Positions 33,893 to 42,399 of a stretch of DNA of 64,000 nucleotides are shown piece after piece. The DNA is taken from assembly GCA_043720395.1 (NCBI GenBank), contig JAYSSR010000072.1, positions 1 through 64,000 of the forward strand. Reading direction: 5' to 3'. The DNA is from JANOYY01 sp043720395 (GTDB lineage Bacteria; Actinomycetota; Acidimicrobiia; Acidimicrobiales; JANYDT01). The position numbers were made by a program, and so were the translations under genes. The notes under the pieces are model-generated. The model worked only from the letters and a program-made list of their open reading frames with translations. It was not told the DNA's origin and made no database searches. The stretch's first letter is position 1, and each line of letters begins with the position of its first letter.

Positions 33893-34345
33893 CTACACGT
33901 TCGGATTGCCAGTCAGACGTTGTGGCGTCACGAGAACGGCAAGTCGACGCTCGTGTGCCATGGCCGCGTCGTACGCGTCCCAGTCGTCGTGCGTTCCACC
34001 CGCACCCTCGAAGACTCGACGCAGTAGCAATCGCATACCGTTCACGTCGATCGCGTCCGCAGCGTCATCAGGTCCGATCAGCTCGACGGGACCTGCCACC
34101 CCAACCCAACTCCACCCGTCTCGCCACACCAGCGAGGCTGATGGGCGCGTCCGCAGATGAGCGACCTTTCGGGCGTCTCCGCGCACGACCAAGCCGACCA
34201 TGCGAGCGCCCGTCAGTGGATGGTCGACGACGCCAGCATTCACGAGCGAGCCCGCCGGCGTGCCGTCCGGCCGCACGACCGACACCACGGCGAGGCCGTG
34301 GTCGCGGGCGACGAATGCTTCGATCTGATCCATGCTGGCTGCCAT
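33893..34345 (-). CDS. PPOX-fold flavin/F420-binding protein
   Basis: 150 residues. LAVVSVVRPDGTPAGSLVNAG, VVRGDARKVAHLRTRPSASL and GWSWVGVAGPVELIGPDD follow the strand order of small PPOX/F420 split-barrel proteins. The ATG at 34345 with AGGG upstream is chosen; an ATG at 34333 is possible. The substrate is unknown. It ends eight bases from the adhesin relic and is divergent from the DUF1905 gene. Confidence 0.72.
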   Translation of the reverse strand: MAASMDQIEAFVARDHGLAVVSVVRPDGTPAGSLVNAGVVDHPLTGARMVGLVVRGDARKVAHLRTRPSASLVWRDGWSWVGVAGPVELIGPDDAADAIDVNGMRLLLRRVFEGAGGTHDDWDAYDAAMAHERRLAVLVTPQRLTGNPNV

Positions 34346-34402
34346 GGCGCACCCTACGCCCGACCGGGCACATCGATCAGCGGCCCCCGTAAAGTCAGCC
34401 GC

Positions 34403-34891
34403 ATGGCACGGAGCAAGAAGCCAGCGGAAGACACCGCTGGGTCGGAGACCTTCAACACCACGTTGTTCGGAAGCGGGAACAACACCGGCATCGTCGTCCC
34501 GGACGACGTGGTCGAGCGGCTCGCGGCGGGACGTCGGCCACCTGTGTCCGTCGACCTCAACGGCTACGCCTATCGCAGCACGATCGCGGTGATGTCGGGC
34601 CAACACCTGATCGGCGTCAGCGCGGCGATTCGCAAGGAAACCGGACTGAAGGCGGGCGATGCGATCACGGTGACGCTGCGCGTCGACGCGTCAGCGCGAG
34701 ACGTTGTGGTGGCACCCGATTTCGCCGCGGCACTTGACGCGAGCCCCGGCGGTCGTGGGTTCTTCGACGCACTCTCGAACAGCCTGCAGCGCTACCACGT
34801 CGACCTCATCAAGGGGGCCAAAACGCCGGAGACTCGAGTGCGACGCATCGAAAAGGCAGTCGGTCTCGTCCTCGAAGGCAAACCCCGCTAG
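34403..34891 (+). CDS. DUF1905 / YdeI-OmpD-associated domain protein
   Basis: 162 residues. FNTTLFGSGNNTGIVVPDDV and LIGVSAAIRKETGLKAGDAI form the DUF1905 beta-barrel, and DASPGGRGFFDALSNSLQRY with TPETRVRRIEKAVGLVLEGK is the YdeI/OmpD-associated helical tail. The biochemical role is unknown. The ATG at 34403 begins MARSKKPAEDT and fits the family. It is followed after 15 bases by an LLM gene on the same strand. Confidence 0.78.
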   Translation: MARSKKPAEDTAGSETFNTTLFGSGNNTGIVVPDDVVERLAAGRRPPVSVDLNGYAYRSTIAVMSGQHLIGVSAAIRKETGLKAGDAITVTLRVDASARDVVVAPDFAAALDASPGGRGFFDALSNSLQRYHVDLIKGAKTPETRVRRIEKAVGLVLEGKPR

Positions 34892-34906
34892 ACCTACAGT
34901 TCAACA

Positions 34907-35698
34907 ATGCGGTACGGGCTCCACATCGCACCGTTCGCTGAACTCGCCGAACCCACCATGATCGGTGACCTCGCCGAGGCAGCCGAAACGAACGGCTTCG
35001 ACGGCGTCTTCATCTGGGACCAGATCGCCCGTCCGCACAAGGCACTCCCTGCCGCCCACGTCGGTGTGGCGCTCGCCGTCATCGCGCAACGAACCTCCCG
35101 CGTCCGATTCGGCGCACTCGTCACGCCACTCACTCGACGCCGCCCGCACGACTTCGCACGTGAAGCGGTTTCACTCGACCGACTCAGCGGCGGACGCCTC
35201 ATCGTCGGTGTCGGACTCGGCGTGAACACCGGCGGCGAACTCGAACGATTCGGTGAAGAAACCGACGAGCGCATACATGGCGACCGACTCGACGAAGCCC
35301 TCAACGTCGTCTTGCAGTGCTGGACCGGAACCAACGTGATGCATCACGGAACCCACTTCCGAGTCGACGATGTCGCGTTCACCCCCACACCGGTCCAGCA
35401 GCCACGCGTTCCGATCTGGGTCGCGTGCCGGTCACAGGCGGTGCGTCCGCTTCGACGCGCCGCTCGCTTCGACGGCCTCGTCCCGGAGACCGACCCGGCC
35501 GGAGTCGAGGCAATGCTCGCAACCATGGCGTCGATGCGCGGAAGTCTCGATTCATTCGACGTTGTCTGCAAAGGCGACAAAGGCGACGATCCGGCACCGT
35601 TCGAGCGCCTCGGTGCGACGTGGTGGCTCACGGCGCTCCCCGAGATCTGCACTGCTGCGGAAGCCATGCGAGTCGCGGAAGCAGGCCCACCGAAGTAG
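34907..35698 (+). CDS. Luciferase-like (LLM) F420-dependent oxidoreductase
   Basis: 263 residues. NGFDGVFIWDQIARPHKALP, VRFGALVTPLTRRRPHDFAR and LDRLSGGRLIVGVGLGVN are standard LLM blocks; QQPRVPIWVACRSQAVRPLR follows. No substrate can be read. It may share a transcript with the DUF1905 gene. A dispersed palindrome follows 56 bases after the stop. Confidence 0.82.
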   Translation: MRYGLHIAPFAELAEPTMIGDLAEAAETNGFDGVFIWDQIARPHKALPAAHVGVALAVIAQRTSRVRFGALVTPLTRRRPHDFAREAVSLDRLSGGRLIVGVGLGVNTGGELERFGEETDERIHGDRLDEALNVVLQCWTGTNVMHHGTHFRVDDVAFTPTPVQQPRVPIWVACRSQAVRPLRRAARFDGLVPETDPAGVEAMLATMASMRGSLDSFDVVCKGDKGDDPAPFERLGATWWLTALPEICTAAEAMRVAEAGPPK

Positions 35699-35754
35699 CG
35701 CGACAACTCGGTTCCCAGCCAGGAGGAGTAGGTACCTCGGGCCGATCGCATGCG

Positions 35755-35818
35755 GAACCACCCAATCGAACCACCCGAAAGGTCGAATCAGCTTTTGGGT
35801 GGTTCGATTGGGTGGTTC
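35755..35818. repeat. Dispersed palindromic repeat, copy 2
   Basis: A perfect 22-bp inverted repeat: arms 35755-35776 and 35797-35818. Five more pairs inward (GAAAG with CTTTT, one wobble) leave a 10-base loop. The arm shares a 21-base identical core with the element at 3240-3307, while the loops differ. It lies between two same-strand genes, as copy 1 does. Confidence 0.75.
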
Positions 35819-35888
35819 TGCGGAGCGCCACGACCGGACCGTCGGAAATCCGCCAGTCGAGACTGGCCAGACAAGACAGGATGGCCAC

Positions 35889-36704
35889 ATGACCACCGCC
35901 ACCGCCACCGAACGACGCGCCACCTTCCGCGAGCTCCACCAGTCCGGCATCTTCGTGCTCCCGAATCCCTACGACATTGGCTCGGCACGACTGCTCACCC
36001 AACTCGGGTTCAAGGCACTCGCCACGACCAGTTCCGGCTTTGCCGCAACACTCGGCCGCCTCGACATGCACGTTTCACGCGACGAGTTGGTCGCCCACGT
36101 CGAGGCGATCAGCGCGGCAACCGATCTGCCGCTCAACGTCGACGCTGAGGCGTGCTTCCCGAACGACCCCGGCGGTGTCGCCGAGACCGTCCGACTGCTT
36201 GCGGACGCTGGCGCGGCGGGAGTTTCGATCGAAGACTGGAACCCCGCCGCCGCAGCAATCGAACCGATCGGTCTTGCCACCGAGCGGGTCGCCGTGGCGG
36301 CGGCGATGGCGAAGCAGCGCGGCGTCATCCTCACCGGACGCTGCGAGAACCACATTCGCGGCATCTCCGACCTCGACGACACCATCACCCGACTCCTCGC
36401 CTATCGGGACGCCGGTGCCGAGTGCCTCTACGCTCCAGGCCTATCCGACCTCGCGACGATCCAACGCGTCACCGAAGCCGTCGTCACGGCGGTCAACGTA
36501 GTCCTCCTGCCGACGGGCCCAACCGTGCAACAGCTGGGCGAGGTCGGCGTGCGACGAGTATCCACCGGTGGTCTCCTGTCGAACGTCGCGTTCGGGGCCA
36601 TGGTCACCGCAGCGAAGCACCTGCTCGATCATGGCCAATTGCCGGAGAACGTGACACTGCTCCCACGCGACCTCGCCCGCCAAGCGTTCACTGTCGCGAC
36701 CTAA
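35889..36704 (+). CDS. Isocitrate lyase/PEP mutase superfamily protein
   Basis: 271 residues. FVLPNPYDIGSARLLTQLGF, LPLNVDAEACFPNDPGGVAE (the metal-binding DAE/D part) and AAGVSIEDWNP are family blocks. GRCENHIRGISDLDDTITRL fits the oxaloacetate-decarboxylase/2,3-dimethylmalate-lyase-like branch. The catalytic loop of true isocitrate lyase (KKCGH) is absent. It probably cleaves or decarboxylates a 2-oxo or 2-methyl dicarboxylate. The ATG at 35889 follows AGG. It converges with the sulfatase 11 bases on. Confidence 0.8.
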   Translation: MTTATATERRATFRELHQSGIFVLPNPYDIGSARLLTQLGFKALATTSSGFAATLGRLDMHVSRDELVAHVEAISAATDLPLNVDAEACFPNDPGGVAETVRLLADAGAAGVSIEDWNPAAAAIEPIGLATERVAVAAAMAKQRGVILTGRCENHIRGISDLDDTITRLLAYRDAGAECLYAPGLSDLATIQRVTEAVVTAVNVVLLPTGPTVQQLGEVGVRRVSTGGLLSNVAFGAMVTAAKHLLDHGQLPENVTLLPRDLARQAFTVAT

Positions 36705-36715
36705 GATAAGCACGC

Positions 36716-38983
36716 TTACTGTTGCCCCATCACGAGACGCTCCTGCGCGTCGGCCTCGGCGCGCGCCGATGCCTCGCTGCGACCGGCCGCCAACTCGAAT
36801 GTCACCCGATGGAGCTTGCCCTGGAACACGAACGGCGGCTCGTAGTCGTGGCAGACCGGCGCGATCGAACGTCCAATGTCCATACCGGTCGACGACACGA
36901 TCATCGCCATCCTCGGCACGATGACCTGGCCCGCCATCGCACCACCGATCGTGAGCATCGCGTGCCCCGCGACACCTTCACGGTCAACGTGCACCTCGAT
37001 CCGGCACGGCCCGCTCGGGATCTCGCGATCCGACACCACCTGCGTATGCGCGTGGAAGTAGTTGTAATCGAACACCAGCCGACGGTCCTTCACGAACATC
37101 ACGTACCCGCCGTTCGCACTCCCCCGCGCGGCAATCGCCCCTCCCGCCGTCGGCGAAGCGTCGAGTTCGATGTCAGCCGAAATCGTGAAGGGCCGGTTGC
37201 CCGTCGCCGGTGAAGCGTCGGCCGCGAATCGTGACGCCGGCGGATACAAGGTCCAAGACCGGCGAGGTGGCTCACCACGACGCTGCGCTTGCCGGAACAG
37301 CTCTGCGCCTCGGCGGTCATCCAGAGGCAACACACCGTTGCGTCCGGCTTCCGACCACCAGCGCTCAATCAGGGACCGCAACCGGGCGGGCTGCTCGGCG
37401 GCAAGATCGTTCGACTCGGACGCGTCATCGTCGGAGTGGTACAGCTCCCACGTCTCCGTGTCGTAGTCGGCACCAGGCTCGTGGTAGCAGACCGCTTTCC
37501 AACCCTCATGCCAGATCGCCCGATGTCCGAACATCTCAAAATACTGTGTGCGCTTACGAGTTGGTTCGTCGCCGGATCCGTCGGCGAGCGCATAGGCCAT
37601 CGACGTCCCATGCACATCGGACTGAGTGACACCGTTGACGACGCTCGGCGCTGAAATCCCCAGGAGCTCGAGCAGCGTCGGCGCGACATCGGTCACGTGA
37701 TGGAACTGGGGTCGAATCGCACCGCCTTCGTGGATCTGGGCGGGCCAGTGGACAATGAAGGGGTCCCGTACGCCGCCTGCGTGCGTGTTCTGCTTGTACC
37801 GCTTGAGCGGAGTGTTCCCGGCCATTGCCCAACCCCACGGGTAGTTCGTGTGGCTGTCGGGTCCTCCGATGTCATCGAGGCGCTCCATCGCCGCATCAAC
37901 GTCCTCATGAAGGCCGTTGAAGAATCGCATCTCGTCGAGTACGCCCGTCGCACCACCCTCCTGCGACGCGCCGTTGTCGGACATCGCGATGAAGATCGTG
38001 TTGTCGAGCTGGCCCGCCGCCTCGAGATCGTCGAGCAGGCGTCCAAGTTCTCGGTCGGCGTGGTCAAGAAATGCAGCGAATGCCTCTTGGAGACGCGCCG
38101 CAAATGAACGCTCGTTGTCGGTCAGCTCGACCCACGGCTTCACCCCCGGATTGCGCTCGGGCAACGTCGTTGAAACCGGCACGACACCCATCGCCTTCTG
38201 ACGCTCGAACCAACGCTCGCGGTGGACGTCCCAGCCTTCGTCGAACCGGCCGCGGTACTTGTCGAGAAACGCCTGTGGTGCCTGATGCGGCGCGTGACAC
38301 GCGCCGAAGGCGACATACAGGAAGAAGGGCCGGTTCGGTGCCGCCGACACGTGATCGTGCACCATTGCGATGCCACGATCGATCAGATCCTCGGTGAGGT
38401 GGTAGCCACGTTCGGGCGTCGATGGCGGATCGACGTAGTGGTTGTCGTGCACCAGTTCCGGTCGGAACTGATCCGCTTCGCCCTGCAGGAACCCGTAGTA
38501 CCGATTGAACCCGCGCTGTAACGGCCAATTGTTGAACGGTCCCGCGGGTCCCGTCTCGTGCATCGGAGCAAGATGCCATTTGCCGATGGCATAGGTTCCG
38601 AACCCGTGCGAGCCGAGTACCTCGGCCAACGTCGCCGAGGAGCGAGGGATAGCGCCGCGCATGTTCGGATACCCGGTGTCGTAGTTCGAGATCGCCCGCA
38701 TGCCGACGGCGTGGTGATTGCGTCCCGTCAACAGCGACGCTCGCGTCGGTGAACACAGCGCCGTGGTGTGGAAGTTGACGAACCGCAGACCCTTGTCCGC
38801 GAGCCGGTTCAGGTTGGGCGTCTCGATCGTCGAGCCGTAGCAGTTGAAGTGCGCAAAACCGACGTCGTCGAAGACCACGATCACCACGTTGGGTGTGCCT
38901 GCTGCAGGACGTGTCGGGGCAGGCCACCAAGGCGTCGACTCCGCCACAACCCGTCCAACCGTTCCGTTGAACTGCTCGCTCAT
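36716..38983 (-). CDS. Type I sulfatase (arylsulfatase family)
   Basis: 755 residues. The formylglycine motif CSPTRASLLTGR, with the Cys to be modified, is near residue 80. VFDDVGFAHFNCYGS supplies the calcium Asp pair, GKWHLAP the Lys/His, and AMSDNGASQEGG the later Asp-Asn. A C-terminal domain of about 180 residues resembles the tail of large actinobacterial arylsulfatases. No signal peptide is seen, so it is probably cytosolic. The ATG at 38983 with AAGGGA upstream is preferred over 38998. The gene for the formylglycine-generating enzyme is not in the window. Confidence 0.9.
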   Translation of the reverse strand: MSEQFNGTVGRVVAESTPWWPAPTRPAAGTPNVVIVVFDDVGFAHFNCYGSTIETPNLNRLADKGLRFVNFHTTALCSPTRASLLTGRNHHAVGMRAISNYDTGYPNMRGAIPRSSATLAEVLGSHGFGTYAIGKWHLAPMHETGPAGPFNNWPLQRGFNRYYGFLQGEADQFRPELVHDNHYVDPPSTPERGYHLTEDLIDRGIAMVHDHVSAAPNRPFFLYVAFGACHAPHQAPQAFLDKYRGRFDEGWDVHRERWFERQKAMGVVPVSTTLPERNPGVKPWVELTDNERSFAARLQEAFAAFLDHADRELGRLLDDLEAAGQLDNTIFIAMSDNGASQEGGATGVLDEMRFFNGLHEDVDAAMERLDDIGGPDSHTNYPWGWAMAGNTPLKRYKQNTHAGGVRDPFIVHWPAQIHEGGAIRPQFHHVTDVAPTLLELLGISAPSVVNGVTQSDVHGTSMAYALADGSGDEPTRKRTQYFEMFGHRAIWHEGWKAVCYHEPGADYDTETWELYHSDDDASESNDLAAEQPARLRSLIERWWSEAGRNGVLPLDDRRGAELFRQAQRRGEPPRRSWTLYPPASRFAADASPATGNRPFTISADIELDASPTAGGAIAARGSANGGYVMFVKDRRLVFDYNYFHAHTQVVSDREIPSGPCRIEVHVDREGVAGHAMLTIGGAMAGQVIVPRMAMIVSSTGMDIGRSIAPVCHDYEPPFVFQGKLHRVTFELAAGRSEASARAEADAQERLVMGQQ

Positions 38984-39062
38984 TTCTGATCCCTTCATCA
39001 GTCCTCGGGCTGCAAGGCTTCGCGGAGCGACCCTAGTAGCGCGTCGAAGTTCCGCTTGCGTG

Positions 39063-39076
39063 CGCTAGCGCTAGCG
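39063..39076. promoter_or_regulatory. 14-bp palindrome in a divergent promoter region
   Basis: CGCTAGCGCTAGCG is a perfect palindrome midway between the divergent sulfatase and GGDEF-EAL genes. It could be an operator for either, but no regulator adjoins it. Confidence 0.35.
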
Positions 39077-39168
39077 AGGGAGCGGCATCGTCGGCGAGAA
39101 CCTGGCGAAGCCAGCAATTTCCAGGACTGCATCTCAATGTTCGAGGAGGGCGAGCCGATGATCCCGCT

Positions 39169-41073
39169 ATGTCCGAAGAGGTTGCCCCGCCCCGCGCCCG
39201 GTGGTCGAACGTCTCCGACATCCGCGGCATCAACGTGACGCGTCTCGCGGGTCTCATCCTCACGACGGGACCATTGTTCTACGTTGCCGCCGCTCTCCTT
39301 TCACCAGGACAGGCGCACACACGCGGGGATCTCGCAACGATCCTTCTCGCGCTTGCGTCAGGACTCGTCGGCGCGATCATCTTCCGCCGCGCTTCGGCCC
39401 TTCCTCGCTGGGTTCTCGCGGTCACGGGTTTCGGGTGCAGTCTCGTCGCGGGACTTGGGGTGTGGCTCACAAACGGCACCGCTGCCCGCGTCGATGTGCA
39501 CCCCGTGTTCGCCGGCATCATCGTCATGGGCTACCTCTCGAGCTCGTTCCGAATCGCCGCAGTGCAGCATGTCGTCGCTGTTGCCTCGTTTGCTGTCGCG
39601 ACGAGCATGACGTCGGCTTCCCTCGGCGCGACGGCAGGAATCGTCCTGATCCCCGCCTTCTGGTACAGCACCATGGGCGTCATCGCTGGTTTGCAACGAC
39701 ATCAGAACAACCTGCTGATCGACGGGCTTCGGTTCGACGCGTGGATGGACAAGCTCACCTCCATCGAGAACCGCACTGCGTTCCTCGCCCGCACCGAGGC
39801 GGCAGTCGAACGGACCGTCAGCGGTATTCGCCCGACCGTCCTGCTCCTCGACCTCGATGACTTTAAAGAGATCAACGATTCCCTCGGCCACGCCGCGGGC
39901 GATCGGGTACTCGCCGAGGTCGGAACGCGGCTCTTGGCGTTGGCCGGAGAGGACGCCACCAACGTGAACGTGGCCCGTCTCGGTGGCGACGAGTTCGCGA
40001 TGCTCCTCGGCGACTCGACCCCCGATCACGCAACGACCACCGCCCGGTCGATCGTCCGTGCCCTTCGCCAACCGTTCATCGTGGATGGCATCGAGCTCAG
40101 CATCGACGCGAGCGTCGGCATTGCGACCGCGCCTACGCATGGCTCGACCGTGTCAGATTTACTCCGGAGCGCGGACCTCGCCATGTACGCCGCGAAGACG
40201 TCGAAAACGGGCATGTCGTGGAGCGTCGACCCAACAGACGGTGACACGCCGCGAAGTCGGCTCGTTCTGCTGGGCGACCTCCGCAGGGCAATCGCCGAAG
40301 GCGAACTCCGCGTGTACTTCCAGCCAAAGGTGCGACTCGACAACCGAGCGCTGCATGGCGTCGAGGCGCTCGTACGGTGGCCCCATCCTGTGTATGGGTT
40401 CGTGTCGCCGGCCGAATTCGTCGCAGCAGCCGAGCAGACCGGACTGATCCACGAACTCACCGACTTCGTTCTCGATACCTCGCTTCGCCAATGCCGTGAC
40501 TGGCTTTCCGACGGCCTCGAATTGCGAGTCGCCGTGAACGTTTCGACACGCAACCTCCTCGCACCCGGATTCGCCGACCGTGTGCGGGCGATGCTCCACG
40601 AACACAAGTTGCGTGGGGAGTACCTCGTTCTGGAGATCACCGAGGGGACGCTGATGCAGAACCCCGATGTCGGTCGAGTCGCCATCGAAAAGCTCAAGGA
40701 AATTGGCGTCGAAATCGCCATCGACGATTTCGGCACCGGCTTCAGTTCGCTCTCCTATCTCAACATGCTCCCCTTCGATGAGTTGAAGGTCGATCGCAGC
40801 TTCCTCACCGGCATTCTTGAAGAATCGTCGACAAACCGGGCGATCGTGCGCGCCGCCGTACAGCTCGGACGCGATCTCGGAATCCGAGTTGTGATCGAAG
40901 GAGTCGAGCAGGAGGAGGAGGCAGCGGCGCTCATCGAGCTGGGTTGCGAGATCGTTCAGGGCTACCTGTTCGGACGCCCGATGCCGGCTGCTGAAATCAA
41001 GACCCTCGTCGGTGGCAAGGTCCGATTCGGCGGGGCGCGCGAGCGCGTGAAACTGTCCGCTCCACGGGTATAG
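39169..41073 (+). CDS. Membrane GGDEF-EAL cyclic-di-GMP enzyme
   Basis: 634 residues. About five or six membrane segments fill residues 20-180 with no extracellular sensor domain of size. The diguanylate cyclase domain follows: DKLTSIENRTAF, then the intact signature RLGGDEF near residue 270. The phosphodiesterase domain has an intact EAL in GVEALVRWPHP near residue 405 and DDFGTGFSSLSYL near 525. Both domains keep key residues, so it may make or break c-di-GMP depending on signal. It stands as a single gene. Confidence 0.9.
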   Translation: MSEEVAPPRARWSNVSDIRGINVTRLAGLILTTGPLFYVAAALLSPGQAHTRGDLATILLALASGLVGAIIFRRASALPRWVLAVTGFGCSLVAGLGVWLTNGTAARVDVHPVFAGIIVMGYLSSSFRIAAVQHVVAVASFAVATSMTSASLGATAGIVLIPAFWYSTMGVIAGLQRHQNNLLIDGLRFDAWMDKLTSIENRTAFLARTEAAVERTVSGIRPTVLLLDLDDFKEINDSLGHAAGDRVLAEVGTRLLALAGEDATNVNVARLGGDEFAMLLGDSTPDHATTTARSIVRALRQPFIVDGIELSIDASVGIATAPTHGSTVSDLLRSADLAMYAAKTSKTGMSWSVDPTDGDTPRSRLVLLGDLRRAIAEGELRVYFQPKVRLDNRALHGVEALVRWPHPVYGFVSPAEFVAAAEQTGLIHELTDFVLDTSLRQCRDWLSDGLELRVAVNVSTRNLLAPGFADRVRAMLHEHKLRGEYLVLEITEGTLMQNPDVGRVAIEKLKEIGVEIAIDDFGTGFSSLSYLNMLPFDELKVDRSFLTGILEESSTNRAIVRAAVQLGRDLGIRVVIEGVEQEEEAAALIELGCEIVQGYLFGRPMPAAEIKTLVGGKVRFGGARERVKLSAPRV

Positions 41074-41106
41074 CCACGGGTCTAGCCGAATCGCGAAATG
41101 GGTCTT

Positions 41107-41131
41107 CAGCAGCGTCACCGTTACGCTGCTG
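41107..41131 (+). promoter_or_regulatory. Hairpin just before the GrdB-like gene
   Basis: CAGCAGCGT (41107-41115) and ACGCTGCTG (41123-41131) form a perfect 9-bp stem with a 7-base loop. It ends two bases before the ATG at 41134. It may terminate the GGDEF-EAL transcript or, within the leader, control access to the start codon. Confidence 0.45.
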
Positions 41132-41133
41132 CG

Positions 41134-42282
41134 ATGGCTGACCGCGACGTCAAGGCACTAACCGAAAACATCGACTGCCCGACCTTCGAACAGGTGGCGT
41201 TCACCAAGACGCGCCCGCTCTCCGAAGCCCGAGTTGCAATCGTCACAACGGCCTCGTTGCACCACCGGGACCAGGAAGACTTCGTCGGTGGCGACACGTC
41301 GTTTCGCATCCTCGACGCTGCCCGCGACGACCTCGTGATTGGGCACTGGAGCCCAAACTTCGACGCTTCCGGTTTTGCCGTGGATCGCAACGTCGTCTTC
41401 CCGATCGACCGGTTGCGTGAACTGGCGTCAAACGGACGAATCGGTTCGGTTGCACCTCGCCACCTTTCGTTTGCGGGCAACCAATTCGAGCTCTCCGCAA
41501 TCCGCATGGATTCCGGTCCAGCCGGAGCACAGCTCCTTCGCGATGACGGAGTCGATGTTGTCCTCCTCACGCCCGTTTGACCTCTTTGCACGCGCACCGT
41601 GAGTGTGCTGGCCCACGTGTTCGAAGCCGCCGGACTTGCCACCATTGCCCTCGGATCGATTCGTAGCCAGATCGAGCGAACCGCACCGCCACGTGGACTG
41701 TTCTGCGACTTCCCGTTGGGGCGTCCGCTTGGAAAGCCAGACGACGCAGACTTCCAGCACCGGGTCCTCGCGCACGCATTCGAGCTCATCGAACGTGCGA
41801 CAGCGCCCGTCGTAGAGACGTTCGCAGAATCGATCGTTGATGACGGGACCTCCGCGACCTCGTGTCCGGTCCCGCCGCGCCACGACCCGACGTTGCCACC
41901 GGCGGTAGACGAGGCCCGCGGATTGCGGCCCGCGTTCGATCGCGCCGTTGCCCGATTCGGCGACGCTGCAGGTGCGGGTCGAGTGATCTCCCCCGATGAG
42001 GTTCCCGCGGCGGTGGCTGCGTTCCTTCGCGTCGCCGAGGGCGCACCTTGGAAGGAAGCGGGCATACCTGGTGTTCCTGCGCGTGTCTCGCAGGACATCC
42101 GCGGGTACTACGAGACCGCCGCGCTTGCCCTTGTCGAGCACACACCCGCTGCGTGGGAAACCACACGCTGGTTCCTCGACCACACCGAAGCAGGAAAGGC
42201 GATCCGAGGTGCGCGCGCAGCGATGGAGGCCGCTGGCGAGAAGACGCAGCTTTGGTTCTACCTGGTGCCCGCAGGCATCTGA
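41134..42282 (+). CDS. Probable selenoprotein: GrdB/PrdB-like glycine/sarcosine/betaine/proline reductase family protein
   Basis: From ATG 41134 the frame runs 148 codons to DGVDVVLLTPV, then TGA at 41578-41580, then PLCTRTVSVLAHVFEAAGLA and on to a stop at 42282. Both halves belong to the glycine/sarcosine/betaine-reductase selenoprotein B family: RVAIVTTASLHHRD and GRIGSVAPRHLSFAG before the TGA, and CDFPLGRPLGKPDD with RGYYETAALAL after. In this family the redox site is a UxxC or CxxC at exactly this point. Here it is UPLC with Sec149 and Cys152, and the read-through product is 382 residues. A 6-bp hairpin with a 5-base loop lies at the spacing expected for a bacterial SECIS. Without recoding, the first half would lack the active site. 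The substrate in this aerobic-looking organism is unknown. Confidence 0.82.
41592..41608 (+). promoter_or_regulatory. Candidate SECIS apical hairpin after the 41578 TGA
   Basis: GCGCAC (41592-41597), loop CGTGA, GTGTGC (41603-41608), with one G-U pair. The loop begins 18 bases after the UGA. That is close to the apical loop position in the E. coli fdhF SECIS, and the loop carries the G and U that SelB elements prefer. Confidence 0.55.
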
Positions 42283-42300
42283 CCGAGTCGCGACCGGTAC

Positions 42301-42327
42301 AACAGTTTCAACAGTTTCAACAGTTTC
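42301..42327. repeat. Three tandem 9-bp repeats
   Basis: AACAGTTTC occurs three times in a row between the GrdB-like gene and the COG4315-like gene. It lies in the leader of the latter, upstream of its ATG. No further structure is evident. Confidence 0.7.
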
Positions 42328-42399
42328 AACAACACCTCGGGGTCGCACGTCTCAGCACGTGCCCAGAAGTACCATCACCACCGTCTTGAGGGGTTCACC

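Noticed and set aside
41599..42282. GTG 41599 as a separate gene after the first half of the GrdB-like protein
   Set aside because: The two halves are adjacent parts of one family protein, in one frame, separated by a single TGA at the known Sec/Cys position.
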